Source of the DNA: Pseudomonadota bacterium
GTDB lineage: Bacteria > Pseudomonadota > Alphaproteobacteria > Rs-D84
Length of the DNA stretch: 6,934 nt
NCBI GenBank assembly: GCA_030531915.1
Contig: JAUNMD010000051.1
Coordinates: 1-6,934, forward strand
Direction of reading: 5' to 3'
Below the pieces are notes generated by a model. The model was not told where the DNA came from and searched no databases. It saw only the letters and a list, made by a program, of their open reading frames with translations. Made by a program: the position numbers and the translations under genes. Within the stretch, counting starts at the first letter, position 1. Each line of letters opens with the position of its first letter. This document shows, piece by piece, positions 1 through 6,777 of the stretch.

Positions 1-1419
1 ACCCGCAAAACGCTTGTTTGAAAACAGTGTTGCGTCCGACAGCAAAGCACCCGCCGAATCATTGTTCGCCGCAAATGTTGCATCATCAATATGGCGCATA
101 ATTGTCAAACGCGCACGTGGTTCAATAACCTGTGTCCACGTGTCAGACGGACGGAACAATGGCAATCCCCATTCAACATACCCACTGGGCAAGAAACGAT
201 TTTTAAGCCCAGAAAACTTTTGCCCATCAATCAAATCGGTGTTATCAAAATTATACACATCATATCGGGCATCCATACTGAGTGTCAAACGATTGCCACC
301 CCACAATGTCCACGGCGATGTAATACGCGCATCACCAATCATACGTTGCGATGCCGTACCCGAACCAGAAATCCCCAAAATGTCCGCACCAAATGTTGCG
401 TATGTTTCGGCGAATAACGGTGATGTCTGGTGCGTGGCACGAATGTTTGGCAAAATGTCACCCGATGGTGTCGCCACCCATGTGTTGTACGTACGCAATT
501 CTTGGAATATATGCGCGTCGGCAACAACATAACTGCTTTGCCCAAACAGTTCCAATTTTGCACCCGAATCCAAATACGGCTGGTCGCCATAGAATCCATA
601 TTTCTGCAAATAGGTTTTATCAGATGCGCGTTCCAAGAATACCGTTGCGCGCGCGTTATCGCCCAATTCAATTATATCGTTGTTAAATATGTGCCAACGA
701 TTGTCCCCATCGCGATTATGTGTAAATGACCCGCGGGTCAAGGATTCAGAATGCGCCGTATTCAAACGATGTTCGATTTGCACCAACGGGTTTTCTTGGG
801 TCAGGTACGACGCCGTAACCGTCATGTCGTGCGTATCCGACAGGTATATGTATAATGGAATATTGACCTGCGTCCCCATCTGGTTGGTGGATTTCAAATC
901 AGGCATCAAAAATCCGGTCTTGTGCTTTACCCCTGGGTCTGGCATAGAAAAGTACGGCAACCACAACGCCGGCACACCATAAATCCACATAACAGGATTA
1001 TGGAAACTGAGCATACGTGTTTCCATATCGTGCACGGTACGTGTTGTTGAAATCTGCCACGCATCACCAATTTCGTCGCAATCATCACATGCTGTAAATG
1101 TTGCATCATATGCAACCGTATCATCGCCATTGTGCACAATATTGTCTGATTCAATGTACACATGTTCGCCCAGCCAGATTTTTATATCGTCCCCCGACAG
1201 GTTTTTCCCATCGCGCGACAGATACGAATCTGTCAGTGTTAAACGCTGGCCCGATGCATTGGTGATTTCGGTATTGCCGGTTGTTTTAATTGATTCTGCG
1301 CGTACATCATATTCAATTTTGTCGGACTTGATGGTCTTGGGCACATTGGGGTCAATCGCCATCGCCATGGCAGACACGGCGGAAAACATCGGCAGAAAAA
1401 TCGGAATCAGTCGTTTCAT
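1..1419 (-). CDS. lptD: LPS-assembly protein LptD, N-terminal part (runs off the left edge)
   Basis: LptD is the outer-membrane beta-barrel that, plugged by the lipoprotein LptE, inserts lipopolysaccharide into the outer leaflet. An open frame of 473 codons runs from the ATG at 1419 to base 1 with no stop, so the C-terminal part of the barrel is missing. Residues 1 to about 21 form a signal peptide (MKRL, a hydrophobic stretch, then AMA before IDP). Residues about 30-130 look like the LptA/OstA-type periplasmic domain. A cysteine pair, CDDC, sits at 111-114, where LptD proteins carry a cysteine used in the domain-linking disulfide. The family signature follows at about 148-173: GVPALWLPYFSMPDP, then the SGFLxP-like KTGFLMP. 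The rest alternates aromatic and polar residues as in barrel strands. The ATG overlaps the lptF stop (ATGA) and has no clear Shine-Dalgarno sequence, so translational coupling to lptF is likely. Identification from these motifs is strong. Confidence 0.95.
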   Translation of the reverse strand, partial: MKRLIPIFLPMFSAVSAMAMAIDPNVPKTIKSDKIEYDVRAESIKTTGNTEITNASGQRLTLTDSYLSRDGKNLSGDDIKIWLGEHVYIESDNIVHNGDDTVAYDATFTACDDCDEIGDAWQISTTRTVHDMETRMLSFHNPVMWIYGVPALWLPYFSMPDPGVKHKTGFLMPDLKSTNQMGTQVNIPLYIYLSDTHDMTVTASYLTQENPLVQIEHRLNTAHSESLTRGSFTHNRDGDNRWHIFNNDIIELGDNARATVFLERASDKTYLQKYGFYGDQPYLDSGAKLELFGQSSYVVADAHIFQELRTYNTWVATPSGDILPNIRATHQTSPLFAETYATFGADILGISGSGTASQRMIGDARITSPWTLWGGNRLTLSMDARYDVYNFDNTDLIDGQKFSGLKNRFLPSGYVEWGLPLFRPSDTWTQVIEPRARLTIMRHIDDATFAANNDSAGALLSDATLFSNKRFAG

Positions 1420-2477
1420 TTCTTACACAAAGCAATCAGTATACCACCCAGAACCAGCATTTGAACCCCAGCCAGCACGACAAAGTCCGTAAAACTGGTC
1501 ACCATATTTGATGCCGACATAAAACCCGCCATTGTAACCGCCATTGCCAATACCGCCATTGCGGGTGCAAAACTGGCGCGACGACGCAACAGCGACGAAC
1601 GCAGCAATACCAGCGTGCACAACGCCGCCAGTACCAGATTCATAATTGGACTTAAAAAACGTGTGCACAGTTCGGACAAAACCTGTTTGTGCTGTTTTTC
1701 GGTTGGGGCGTTTAATACTGTCTTGACCAATTCCAGTGTTGGCACACGGCGAACCTTGAACCCAATGTCATCGCCGCGGTCGGTCAAATTCAAATCCATA
1801 TCAAATGCATCAAATGTGCCGGTGGTCATTGCGCCATTATTTCGCGCCTGTAACGCGCCATTGTTCATGACAATGGACAACCCGCGCGCCGTTGATACCA
1901 ATTTACCCTTTTCTGCAAAAATCGTCAGTGGTGATTTCTTGTCCCGCATATCAGACAACATAACCTGTGACAGGTCGTGACCAGATACCTTGTCCACATA
2001 GACGACCAGTCCGTCCGCCAGTGGGGTAAATGCCCCCTCTTGCAATTTCATGTGTGCCAAACCATAACGCAGATTCCATTGTGTGCTGTAAAAACGCGCC
2101 TGTGATACCGGCACAGCCCAAATGTTTAACGCAAAATGCAAAACGGTCAGCACCGCCGCCAATTTCAACGCCGGACGCGCCAACTGTCGTGGTGACAACC
2201 CAACCGACGCCATAACGGTAATTTCATTGTCGGCAATCAGTTTGTTATACACAAATATCACCGCAATAAATGTCACAAACGGAATAATAATAGACACAAT
2301 AAACGGCAACATCAACACCGTCAATCCCAAGAAATTACTGAGTGCGACACCATAACTGAGCAAGAATTTCAGCATGGACATAATCTGTACCATCCACGCC
2401 AATCCGGTCAGTACCAGCAACAGCATGACAAAAATTGCGACCAACTGGCGCGAAAAATATCTGTTCAGTATTCTCAT
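1416..2477 (-). CDS. lptF: LPS export ABC transporter permease LptF
   Basis: This is a YjgP/YjgQ-family inner-membrane permease. With LptG and the ATPase LptB it extracts LPS from the inner membrane and passes it to LptC/LptA. The protein has 353 residues, about the family's usual length. Hydrophobic segments lie at about 11-31, 47-76 and 103-121, followed by a periplasmic beta-jellyroll-like domain at about 125-245 and further segments at about 272-293, 302-320 and 330-350: the expected 3+3 pattern. ADNEITVMASVGLSPRQLAR (83-102) matches the coupling-helix region that contacts LptB. LQEGAFTPLADGLVVYV (145-161) resembles LptF more than LptG. I chose the ATG at 2477 because MRILNRYFSRQ aligns with family N-termini. 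The TTG at 2513, in frame upstream, lies inside the -35 box of the likely promoter and would not be transcribed. The stop overlaps the lptD start by four bases. No lptG lies between the two genes. Confidence 0.92.
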   Translation of the reverse strand: MRILNRYFSRQLVAIFVMLLLVLTGLAWMVQIMSMLKFLLSYGVALSNFLGLTVLMLPFIVSIIIPFVTFIAVIFVYNKLIADNEITVMASVGLSPRQLARPALKLAAVLTVLHFALNIWAVPVSQARFYSTQWNLRYGLAHMKLQEGAFTPLADGLVVYVDKVSGHDLSQVMLSDMRDKKSPLTIFAEKGKLVSTARGLSIVMNNGALQARNNGAMTTGTFDAFDMDLNLTDRGDDIGFKVRRVPTLELVKTVLNAPTEKQHKQVLSELCTRFLSPIMNLVLAALCTLVLLRSSLLRRRASFAPAMAVLAMAVTMAGFMSASNMVTSFTDFVVLAGVQMLVLGGILIALCKK

Positions 2478-2484
2478 ACCCCGC

Positions 2485-2513
2485 AGTATAAAGCGCAAAA
2501 GCAGAGCCGTCAA
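2485..2513 (-). promoter_or_regulatory. sigma70-type promoter of lptF-lptD
   Basis: On the minus strand TTGACG (2513-2508) and TATACT (2490-2485) are separated by exactly 17 bases. Each hexamer matches the sigma70 consensus at five of six positions. The bases just upstream of the -35 box are A/T only (AATATATAT), like an UP element. Counting seven bases from the -10 box puts the start of transcription at about 2478 or 2477, on or next to the lptF ATG. The match is seen directly; activity is inferred. Confidence 0.75.
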
Positions 2514-2533
2514 ATATATATTGCTAATTTTCC

Positions 2534-2562
2534 TTGCTTTCTGGCGATTCGGTGGTAATAAT
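2534..2562 (+). promoter_or_regulatory. possible weak promoter for nusA-infB
   Basis: TTGCTT (2534-2539) and AATAAT (2557-2562) are 17 bases apart. The first hexamer matches the consensus at only three positions and the second lacks the usual first T, so this is a weak candidate. Transcription would begin near 2569, upstream of the leader hairpin. An alternative -10 box is TATAAG at 2615-2620, just downstream of the hairpin, but it has no recognisable -35 box. nusA could also be read from a promoter I cannot recognise. Confidence 0.3.
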
Positions 2563-2589
2563 ACGAATGTTCTTAAAAAGTTTTTTTAG

Positions 2590-2613
2590 GGGCGGGGTTG
2601 AAAAACCCCGCCC
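2590..2613 (+). promoter_or_regulatory. GC-rich hairpin with GAAA tetraloop in the nusA leader
   Basis: GGGCGGGGTT (2590-2599) pairs perfectly with AACCCCGCCC (2604-2613) around a GAAA loop, giving a ten-base-pair stem with a GNRA-type tetraloop on the plus-strand RNA. It resembles a terminator stem but is followed by TTATAAG rather than a run of T. The T-run at 2581-2587 lies upstream of the stem, on the wrong side for plus-strand termination. No plus-strand gene ends here, so it more likely belongs to the nusA 5' leader. A regulatory role is inference. Confidence 0.6.
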
Positions 2614-2639
2614 TTATAAGTAAAGACATATTACAAACG

Positions 2640-2645
2640 AAGGAG
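2640..2645 (+). promoter_or_regulatory. ribosome binding site of nusA
   Basis: AAGGAG is a strong Shine-Dalgarno match eight bases before the ATG at 2654. It fixes the nusA start. Confidence 0.9.
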
Positions 2646-2653
2646 AAAAATAA

Positions 2654-4195
2654 ATGTCTTTTGTTTCTATGCCCCGTCAGGACTTGCTGTTGGCCATTGA
2701 ATCATTGGCCCAGGACAAGCAGATTGATCGCGAAATCGTGATTGAGTCATTAGAGGCGGCAATCGCCAAAATTGCCAAACACAAATATGGCGAAGAATTT
2801 AACATCACGGCGACCATTGACCGCAAAAATGGGGCGATATATGTCAAACGTTTGTTCACTGTTATTGCGTCCCCAGAATCCATGGGCGATGAATACGATG
2901 CCAACACCATGTTGACTGTTGCACAGGCGAAAAAATACGCCCAGAACCCAATGGTTGGCGACGTTGTCGAAGACCCACTGCCAGAACCAGAATTTGGCCG
3001 TATGGCATTCCAGACCGCAAAGCAGATTATGACAACCCGCGTCCGTGACGCCGAAAAGGGTCGTCAGTACGAAGAGTTCAAAGATAACATCGGCGACATT
3101 GTATCTGGCACGGTTAAACGTATCGAATTTGGCAACGTTTTCGTTGACATCAATGGCAAGGCCGAAGGTTACATCAAGGGCAGCGAACTGATTCCAGGCG
3201 AACGCTTGGCGGTTGGTGATCGCGTCCGTGCATTGATTATGGACGTTGCGCGTTCTAATTCCGGCCCACAGATTTTCTTGACCCGTACGCACCCGATGTT
3301 CATGGAAAAATTGTTTGTCCAAGAAGTCCCTGAAATCTATGAAGGTGTTATTAAAATTAAATCCGTGTCACGTGCACCTGGGTCACACGCAAAAATCGCT
3401 GTTGAAACCCAAGACCCATCGATTGACGCCGTTGGTCTGACCGTCGGTATCAAGGGTACACGTATTCAGCCGGTTATCAACGAATGCCATGGCGAAAAGA
3501 TTGACGTCATTTTGTATTCTGATGACCCAGCGGTATTTATCGTCAATGCGATGCAGCCGGCCAAGGTTGCCAAGATTATCGTTGACGAAGACACACGCAG
3601 CGCGGCCGTCGTCGTTACCGAAGATCAACAGTCATTGGCAATCGGTCGCCGTGGCCAGAACGTCCGTTTGGCATCACAGTTGACGGGCTGGAACATCGAC
3701 GTTATGAACGAGACCGAAGAACAAGAACGTCGTGCCAAAGAATTCAAAGAAAAGACAGAATTGTTTATCCGTGCGCTGGACGTTGATGAAATGATTGCGC
3801 ACCTGCTGATTACAGAAGGTTTCCGTACCGTCGAAGAAATCGCATTCGTTGATGCGTCTGAATTGGAATCTATCGAAGGGTTCAATCCAGAATTGGCGGC
3901 AGAATTGCAGAACCGTGCCAAGGCATATTTGACCAAGGTTGAACAAGAATACATCGACAACGGTCATGCAATGGGTATGTCTGACGATTTGTTGAAATTC
4001 GATTTCGTAAAACGTCCAATCATTATGAAACTGGGCGAAAACGGTATCAAATCATTGTCTGACTTGGCGGATTTGGCAACCGACGAATTGGTCGAAATCT
4101 TGGGCGAAGACACAATGTCTGCGCGTTTGGCGGGCCGCGTTATTATGAAGGCACGTGAACTGGCGTATGGCATAACCCAAGGGGACGCTGAATAA
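2654..4195 (+). CDS. nusA: transcription termination/antitermination factor NusA
   Basis: NusA binds RNA polymerase and nascent RNA, modulates pausing, and supports both termination and antitermination (including on rRNA operons). The 513 residues show the full family layout. The N-terminal polymerase-binding domain covers about 1-125, with the signature REIVIESLEAAIAKIAKHKYG at 26-46. The S1 domain is at about 147-212 (GDIVSGTVKRIEFGNVFVDI). KH1, at about 225-300, has a GIKG loop at 265-268 and the nearby NECHGEKIDVI. KH2, at about 303-355, has the canonical GRRGQNVRLASQL at 331-343. Two helix-hairpin-helix C-terminal repeats follow at about 372-430 and 445-505, as in proteobacterial NusA. 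The acidic tail seen in some relatives is almost absent; the protein ends GDAE. It stops with tandem in-frame TAA codons. infB follows after 63 bases in the same direction, but rimP is not upstream and ylxR is not between them. Confidence 0.98.
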   Translation: MSFVSMPRQDLLLAIESLAQDKQIDREIVIESLEAAIAKIAKHKYGEEFNITATIDRKNGAIYVKRLFTVIASPESMGDEYDANTMLTVAQAKKYAQNPMVGDVVEDPLPEPEFGRMAFQTAKQIMTTRVRDAEKGRQYEEFKDNIGDIVSGTVKRIEFGNVFVDINGKAEGYIKGSELIPGERLAVGDRVRALIMDVARSNSGPQIFLTRTHPMFMEKLFVQEVPEIYEGVIKIKSVSRAPGSHAKIAVETQDPSIDAVGLTVGIKGTRIQPVINECHGEKIDVILYSDDPAVFIVNAMQPAKVAKIIVDEDTRSAAVVVTEDQQSLAIGRRGQNVRLASQLTGWNIDVMNETEEQERRAKEFKEKTELFIRALDVDEMIAHLLITEGFRTVEEIAFVDASELESIEGFNPELAAELQNRAKAYLTKVEQEYIDNGHAMGMSDDLLKFDFVKRPIIMKLGENGIKSLSDLADLATDELVEILGEDTMSARLAGRVIMKARELAYGITQGDAE

Positions 4196-4200
4196 TAAAA

Positions 4201-4227
4201 ACCCGCGGTGCGCGTTGCATCGTGGGT
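4201..4227 (+). promoter_or_regulatory. intercistronic hairpin between nusA and infB
   Basis: The segment 4201-4211 (ACCCGCGGTGC) pairs with 4217-4227 (GCATCGTGGGT) across a five-base loop, giving eleven pairs of which two are G-U. It starts six bases after the nusA stop and is flanked by AAAAA on the left and ATTTAT on the right. The downstream U-tract is short, so full termination is unlikely. Attenuation, an RNA-processing site or 3'-end protection of the nusA message are possible. The pairing is seen; the function is inferred. Confidence 0.55.
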
Positions 4228-4244
4228 ATTTATGTAACTAATAC

Positions 4245-4250
4245 GGGGGT
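4245..4250 (+). promoter_or_regulatory. ribosome binding site of infB
   Basis: GGGGGT lies eight bases before the ATG at 4259. It pairs with the 16S anti-Shine-Dalgarno CCUCC region if a G-U wobble replaces the usual central A. It supports the chosen start, which also gives the expected IF2 N-terminus. Confidence 0.65.
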
Positions 4251-4258
4251 AAAAATAT

Positions 4259-6688
4259 ATGGCAACACTGACACTGGGAAAATCTGTAACCATTGATGCG
4301 GTGCAAAGTAAAAAAGGCGATGCGGTACGTGTTGAACGTCGCCGTCGCGTCGTTGCACCTGGGACGCGCGAATTGCGTGATGAACCGGTCGCACCGGCCG
4401 CAACAAAAAACGCCGCTGATGAAAAATTGCGCGCAGTCTTAGAGGCCGCCCGTGCCCGCGAAGAACAGCGTCGTGCCCGCGAAGCCGAAGAAGAGGCCGC
4501 CCGTGCCGCGCGCGAGGCGGAAATCGCGCGCGAGGCCGCAGAATACGAACAGGTGAAATCGCAACTGGCCGCGCGTGAAAGTGTTGCCGCACCCGCACCA
4601 GAAAAGCCGGCCGCCGCGCAATCGCAGCCCGCGAAAAAGCCCGCTGCTGCGCAACCGCAATCGCAACCTGCCACGCAACAAACGCAACAGCACCACGCAT
4701 TCCGTGGCGCGCGCGATGACGAAGAAGACAATGCCCGCCCGTATGGCAATCGTCACAATTCGTCCAAGAAAGATTTCAAAAAATCAGGAAAAATTTCCCT
4801 GCATGACATTGTTATTGGCGATGGCGACGACGATGATGAAATCGGTATTCGTGGTGCAAACCGCCGCCGCAGCGAAGCGTCATTGAAACGTTTCCGTGAA
4901 AAGGCGCGCGCAATCTTTACCGCCCCCCAGAAAATCGAACATGTGGTTCAACTGGGCGAAACAATCACCGTCAAAGATTTGGCGGCCGCCATGGCGGAAA
5001 AGGTTGGCAATGTTATCAAGAAATTGATGGAAATGGGTATGATGGCGTCCCAGAACCAGTCGATTGATGCCGATACGGCTGAATTGGTTGCAACTGAATT
5101 TGGCGCAACGGTCAAACGTGTTGTAACAAAACCATATGCAGATCAACTGGAACGCGAACCTGATCCTGCACACCTGCAACCACGTGCACCGGTTGTCACT
5201 GTTGTGGGTCACGTTGACCATGGTAAAACGTCACTGTTGGACGCGATGCGTAATGCGCACGTTGCCGCGGGCGAGGCCGGCGGTATCACCCAGCACGTTT
5301 CCGCGTACGAGGTTAAAACAAAATCAGGCGCAGAAATCACATTCTTGGATACCCCAGGACACGAAACATTTACCGCAATGCGTGCACGTGGTGCGCAAAT
5401 GGCGGACATCGTCGTGTTGGTTGTTGCGGCAAACGATTCTATTATGCCCCAGACCATCGAGGCGATAAATCACATTCGTGCGGCCAAAGTTCCATTTATT
5501 GTCGCAATCAATAAAATCGATTTACCAGAGGCCAATCCAACCCGCGTAAAGACCGACTTGTTACAGCAAGAGGTTCAGGTTGAAGATATGGGTGGTGATG
5601 TCCAGTGTGTTGAAATTTCTGCAACAAAACACATCGGTTTGGATAAATTGGAAGAAGCAATTTTGTTGCAAGCCGATATGATGGAATTAAAGGCCGACCC
5701 AGACATGCCTGCCGTCGCATATGTGGTCGAGGCAAAAATGGAAAAGGGTCTGGGCGCAACAGCAACCGTTCTGATGCGTCAGGGCACATTAAAGATTGGC
5801 GATGTATTCGTTGTTGGTGAAACATTTGGTCGCGTGCGTGGTCTGATAAATTCGGCCGGCGAACGTGTAAAATCCGTACGCCCTGGGCAACCAGCCGTTG
5901 TTTTGGGTCTGGACAGCGTTCCAAATGCGGGTGACGAATTGCACGTTATGGAAACCGAGGCCCAAACCCGCGAAGTTGCCGCATACCGCGTGCAACAGGC
6001 CAAGGACAAGGCCAACGCTGTCAAACGTTCATCACTGGAAGAATTGTTTGCACGTCGCGATGAATCCAAGAAATTGGTGTTGCCAATTATCTTGCGCGCC
6101 GATGTTCAGGGCAGTGTAGAGGCCATTACCGATATGCTGCGCGATATTCATACAGACAAGGCGTCCGTTGAAATCTTGTCGTCTGGCGTTGGCCAGATTA
6201 CAGAGGGCGACATTCGTCTGGCCACGGCGTCCGGTGCGGTAATCATTGCGTTTAACGTTCGTGCCGATGCTGCGGTTCGCGATATGGCGCGTGCGGGCAA
6301 TGTGGATATTCGCTATCACAGCGTTGTATACCGTATTACCGACGAAATCAAAGAAATCTTGTCTGGTAAACTGGCACCGGAAAAGAAAGAAAACTTTATC
6401 GGTTATGCCGATGTTATCGCATTGTTCACGGTGGGCAAGGGCGTCCGTGTTGCGGGTTGCCGCCTGACCGAAGGTGTGATAAAGAAAGATGCGTTTGTTC
6501 GTTTGTTGCGCAATAATGTTGTTATCTATGATGGCAAGATTGGCGAAATGCGCCGCGAAAAGAACGAAGTCAAAGAAGTATCCGTCGCCGGCGTTGAATT
6601 TGGTATGTCTTTTGACAAGTACAATGACTTGAAAGAAGGCGACCGCGTCGAATGTTACGAGGTTCAAGAAGTTCGCGCACAACTGTAA
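4259..6688 (+). CDS. infB: translation initiation factor IF-2
   Basis: IF2 is the GTPase that binds fMet-tRNA on the small ribosomal subunit and promotes subunit joining. The 809 residues are a normal length. The N-terminus (TLTLGKSVTIDAV, followed by basic VRVERRRR) matches the IF2-associated domain. Residues about 52-105 form a charged Ala/Glu/Arg helix with a seven-residue period, and 106-146 are an Ala/Pro/Gln-rich linker. The second IF2 N-terminal module spans about 235-285 (ITVKDLAAAMAEK). The GTPase motifs are all present: G1 GHVDHGKT (317-324), G2 GGITQH (341-346), G3 DTPGHE (364-369), G4 NKID (418-421) and G5 ISAT (453-456). Domain II and domain III (ADVQGSVEAI, 614-623) follow. The C-terminal fMet-tRNA-binding domain contains VAGCRLTEG (731-739). 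The gene is second in the operon after nusA and ends directly in a terminator. rbfA and truB, its usual followers, are not there. Confidence 0.99.
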   Translation: MATLTLGKSVTIDAVQSKKGDAVRVERRRRVVAPGTRELRDEPVAPAATKNAADEKLRAVLEAARAREEQRRAREAEEEAARAAREAEIAREAAEYEQVKSQLAARESVAAPAPEKPAAAQSQPAKKPAAAQPQSQPATQQTQQHHAFRGARDDEEDNARPYGNRHNSSKKDFKKSGKISLHDIVIGDGDDDDEIGIRGANRRRSEASLKRFREKARAIFTAPQKIEHVVQLGETITVKDLAAAMAEKVGNVIKKLMEMGMMASQNQSIDADTAELVATEFGATVKRVVTKPYADQLEREPDPAHLQPRAPVVTVVGHVDHGKTSLLDAMRNAHVAAGEAGGITQHVSAYEVKTKSGAEITFLDTPGHETFTAMRARGAQMADIVVLVVAANDSIMPQTIEAINHIRAAKVPFIVAINKIDLPEANPTRVKTDLLQQEVQVEDMGGDVQCVEISATKHIGLDKLEEAILLQADMMELKADPDMPAVAYVVEAKMEKGLGATATVLMRQGTLKIGDVFVVGETFGRVRGLINSAGERVKSVRPGQPAVVLGLDSVPNAGDELHVMETEAQTREVAAYRVQQAKDKANAVKRSSLEELFARRDESKKLVLPIILRADVQGSVEAITDMLRDIHTDKASVEILSSGVGQITEGDIRLATASGAVIIAFNVRADAAVRDMARAGNVDIRYHSVVYRITDEIKEILSGKLAPEKKENFIGYADVIALFTVGKGVRVAGCRLTEGVIKKDAFVRLLRNNVVIYDGKIGEMRREKNEVKEVSVAGVEFGMSFDKYNDLKEGDRVECYEVQEVRAQL
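4441..4507 (+). repeat. short direct repeats encoding the heptad helix of IF2
   Basis: A 16-base segment, AGAGGCCGCCCGTGCC, occurs exactly at 4441-4456 and 4492-4507, 51 bases (17 codons) apart. A 13-base segment, CGTGCCCGCGAAG, occurs at 4451-4463 and 4472-4484, 21 bases (seven codons) apart. They encode the RAREEQR / RAREAEE type helix of the IF2 N-terminal region, so the repeat follows the heptad period of the protein. It probably arose by local duplication. Confidence 0.7.
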
Positions 6689-6715
6689 AAAAACGGGGCA
6701 TCGCCCCGTTTTTTT
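6687..6715 (+). terminator. bidirectional intrinsic terminator between infB and the convergent gene
   Basis: ACGGGGC (6693-6699) and GCCCCGT (6703-6709) form a stem around the loop ATC. It is preceded by seven A (6687-6693) and followed by seven T (6709-6715). The A-run overlaps the infB stop codon. Because A and T runs flank both sides, the stem works as an intrinsic terminator in either direction: for nusA-infB on the plus strand and for the incoming minus-strand gene. Confidence 0.93.
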
Positions 6716-6741
6716 ATTCCCCGTCATCAGGGGGTATAACT

Positions 6742-6777
6742 ATAACAAATGCCCCGTTTGGGGCATTTGTTATTTTT
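6742..6777 (+). terminator. second terminator-like hairpin downstream of infB
   Basis: The arms 6742-6755 and 6760-6773 form a perfect 14-base-pair stem (ATAACAAATGCCCC on the left) around the loop GTTT. The sequence continues TTTTC, so with the last stem T there are five T in a row. The T-run lies on the plus-strand side, so it would back up the first infB terminator. Its right arm includes the stop codon of the minus-strand gene, where it could also protect the 3' end of that message. Confidence 0.7.

Noticed and set aside
14..532. Plus-strand open frame of 172 codons at the left edge
   Set aside because: It is the antisense shadow of lptD, whose minus-strand frame is continuous and has family motifs.
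2478..2513. Longer lptF starting at the in-frame TTG at 2513
   Set aside because: The TTG is part of the -35 box, and the extra twelve residues do not fit the family N-terminus. ATG at 2477 is preferred.
2581..2613. Reading the 2590-2613 hairpin as an intrinsic terminator
   Set aside because: In neither direction is the stem directly followed by a proper T-run, and no gene ends towards it on either strand.
3964..4749. Minus-strand open frame of 261 codons, rich in Ala, Ser and Cys, opposite nusA-infB
   Set aside because: It is the shadow of the Ala/Arg/Glu-rich IF2 N-terminus, has a low-complexity composition unlike any family, and lies antisense to two certain genes.
4990..5045. Internal in-frame ATG codons of infB as starts for a short IF2 isoform
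   Set aside because: Short IF2 forms exist in E. coli, but I see no convincing Shine-Dalgarno sequence before these ATGs.
6032..6727. Minus-strand open frame of 231 codons opposite the infB 3' end
   Set aside because: It is antisense to the conserved IF2 C-terminal domains and begins beyond the bidirectional terminator. No recognisable domain is visible.
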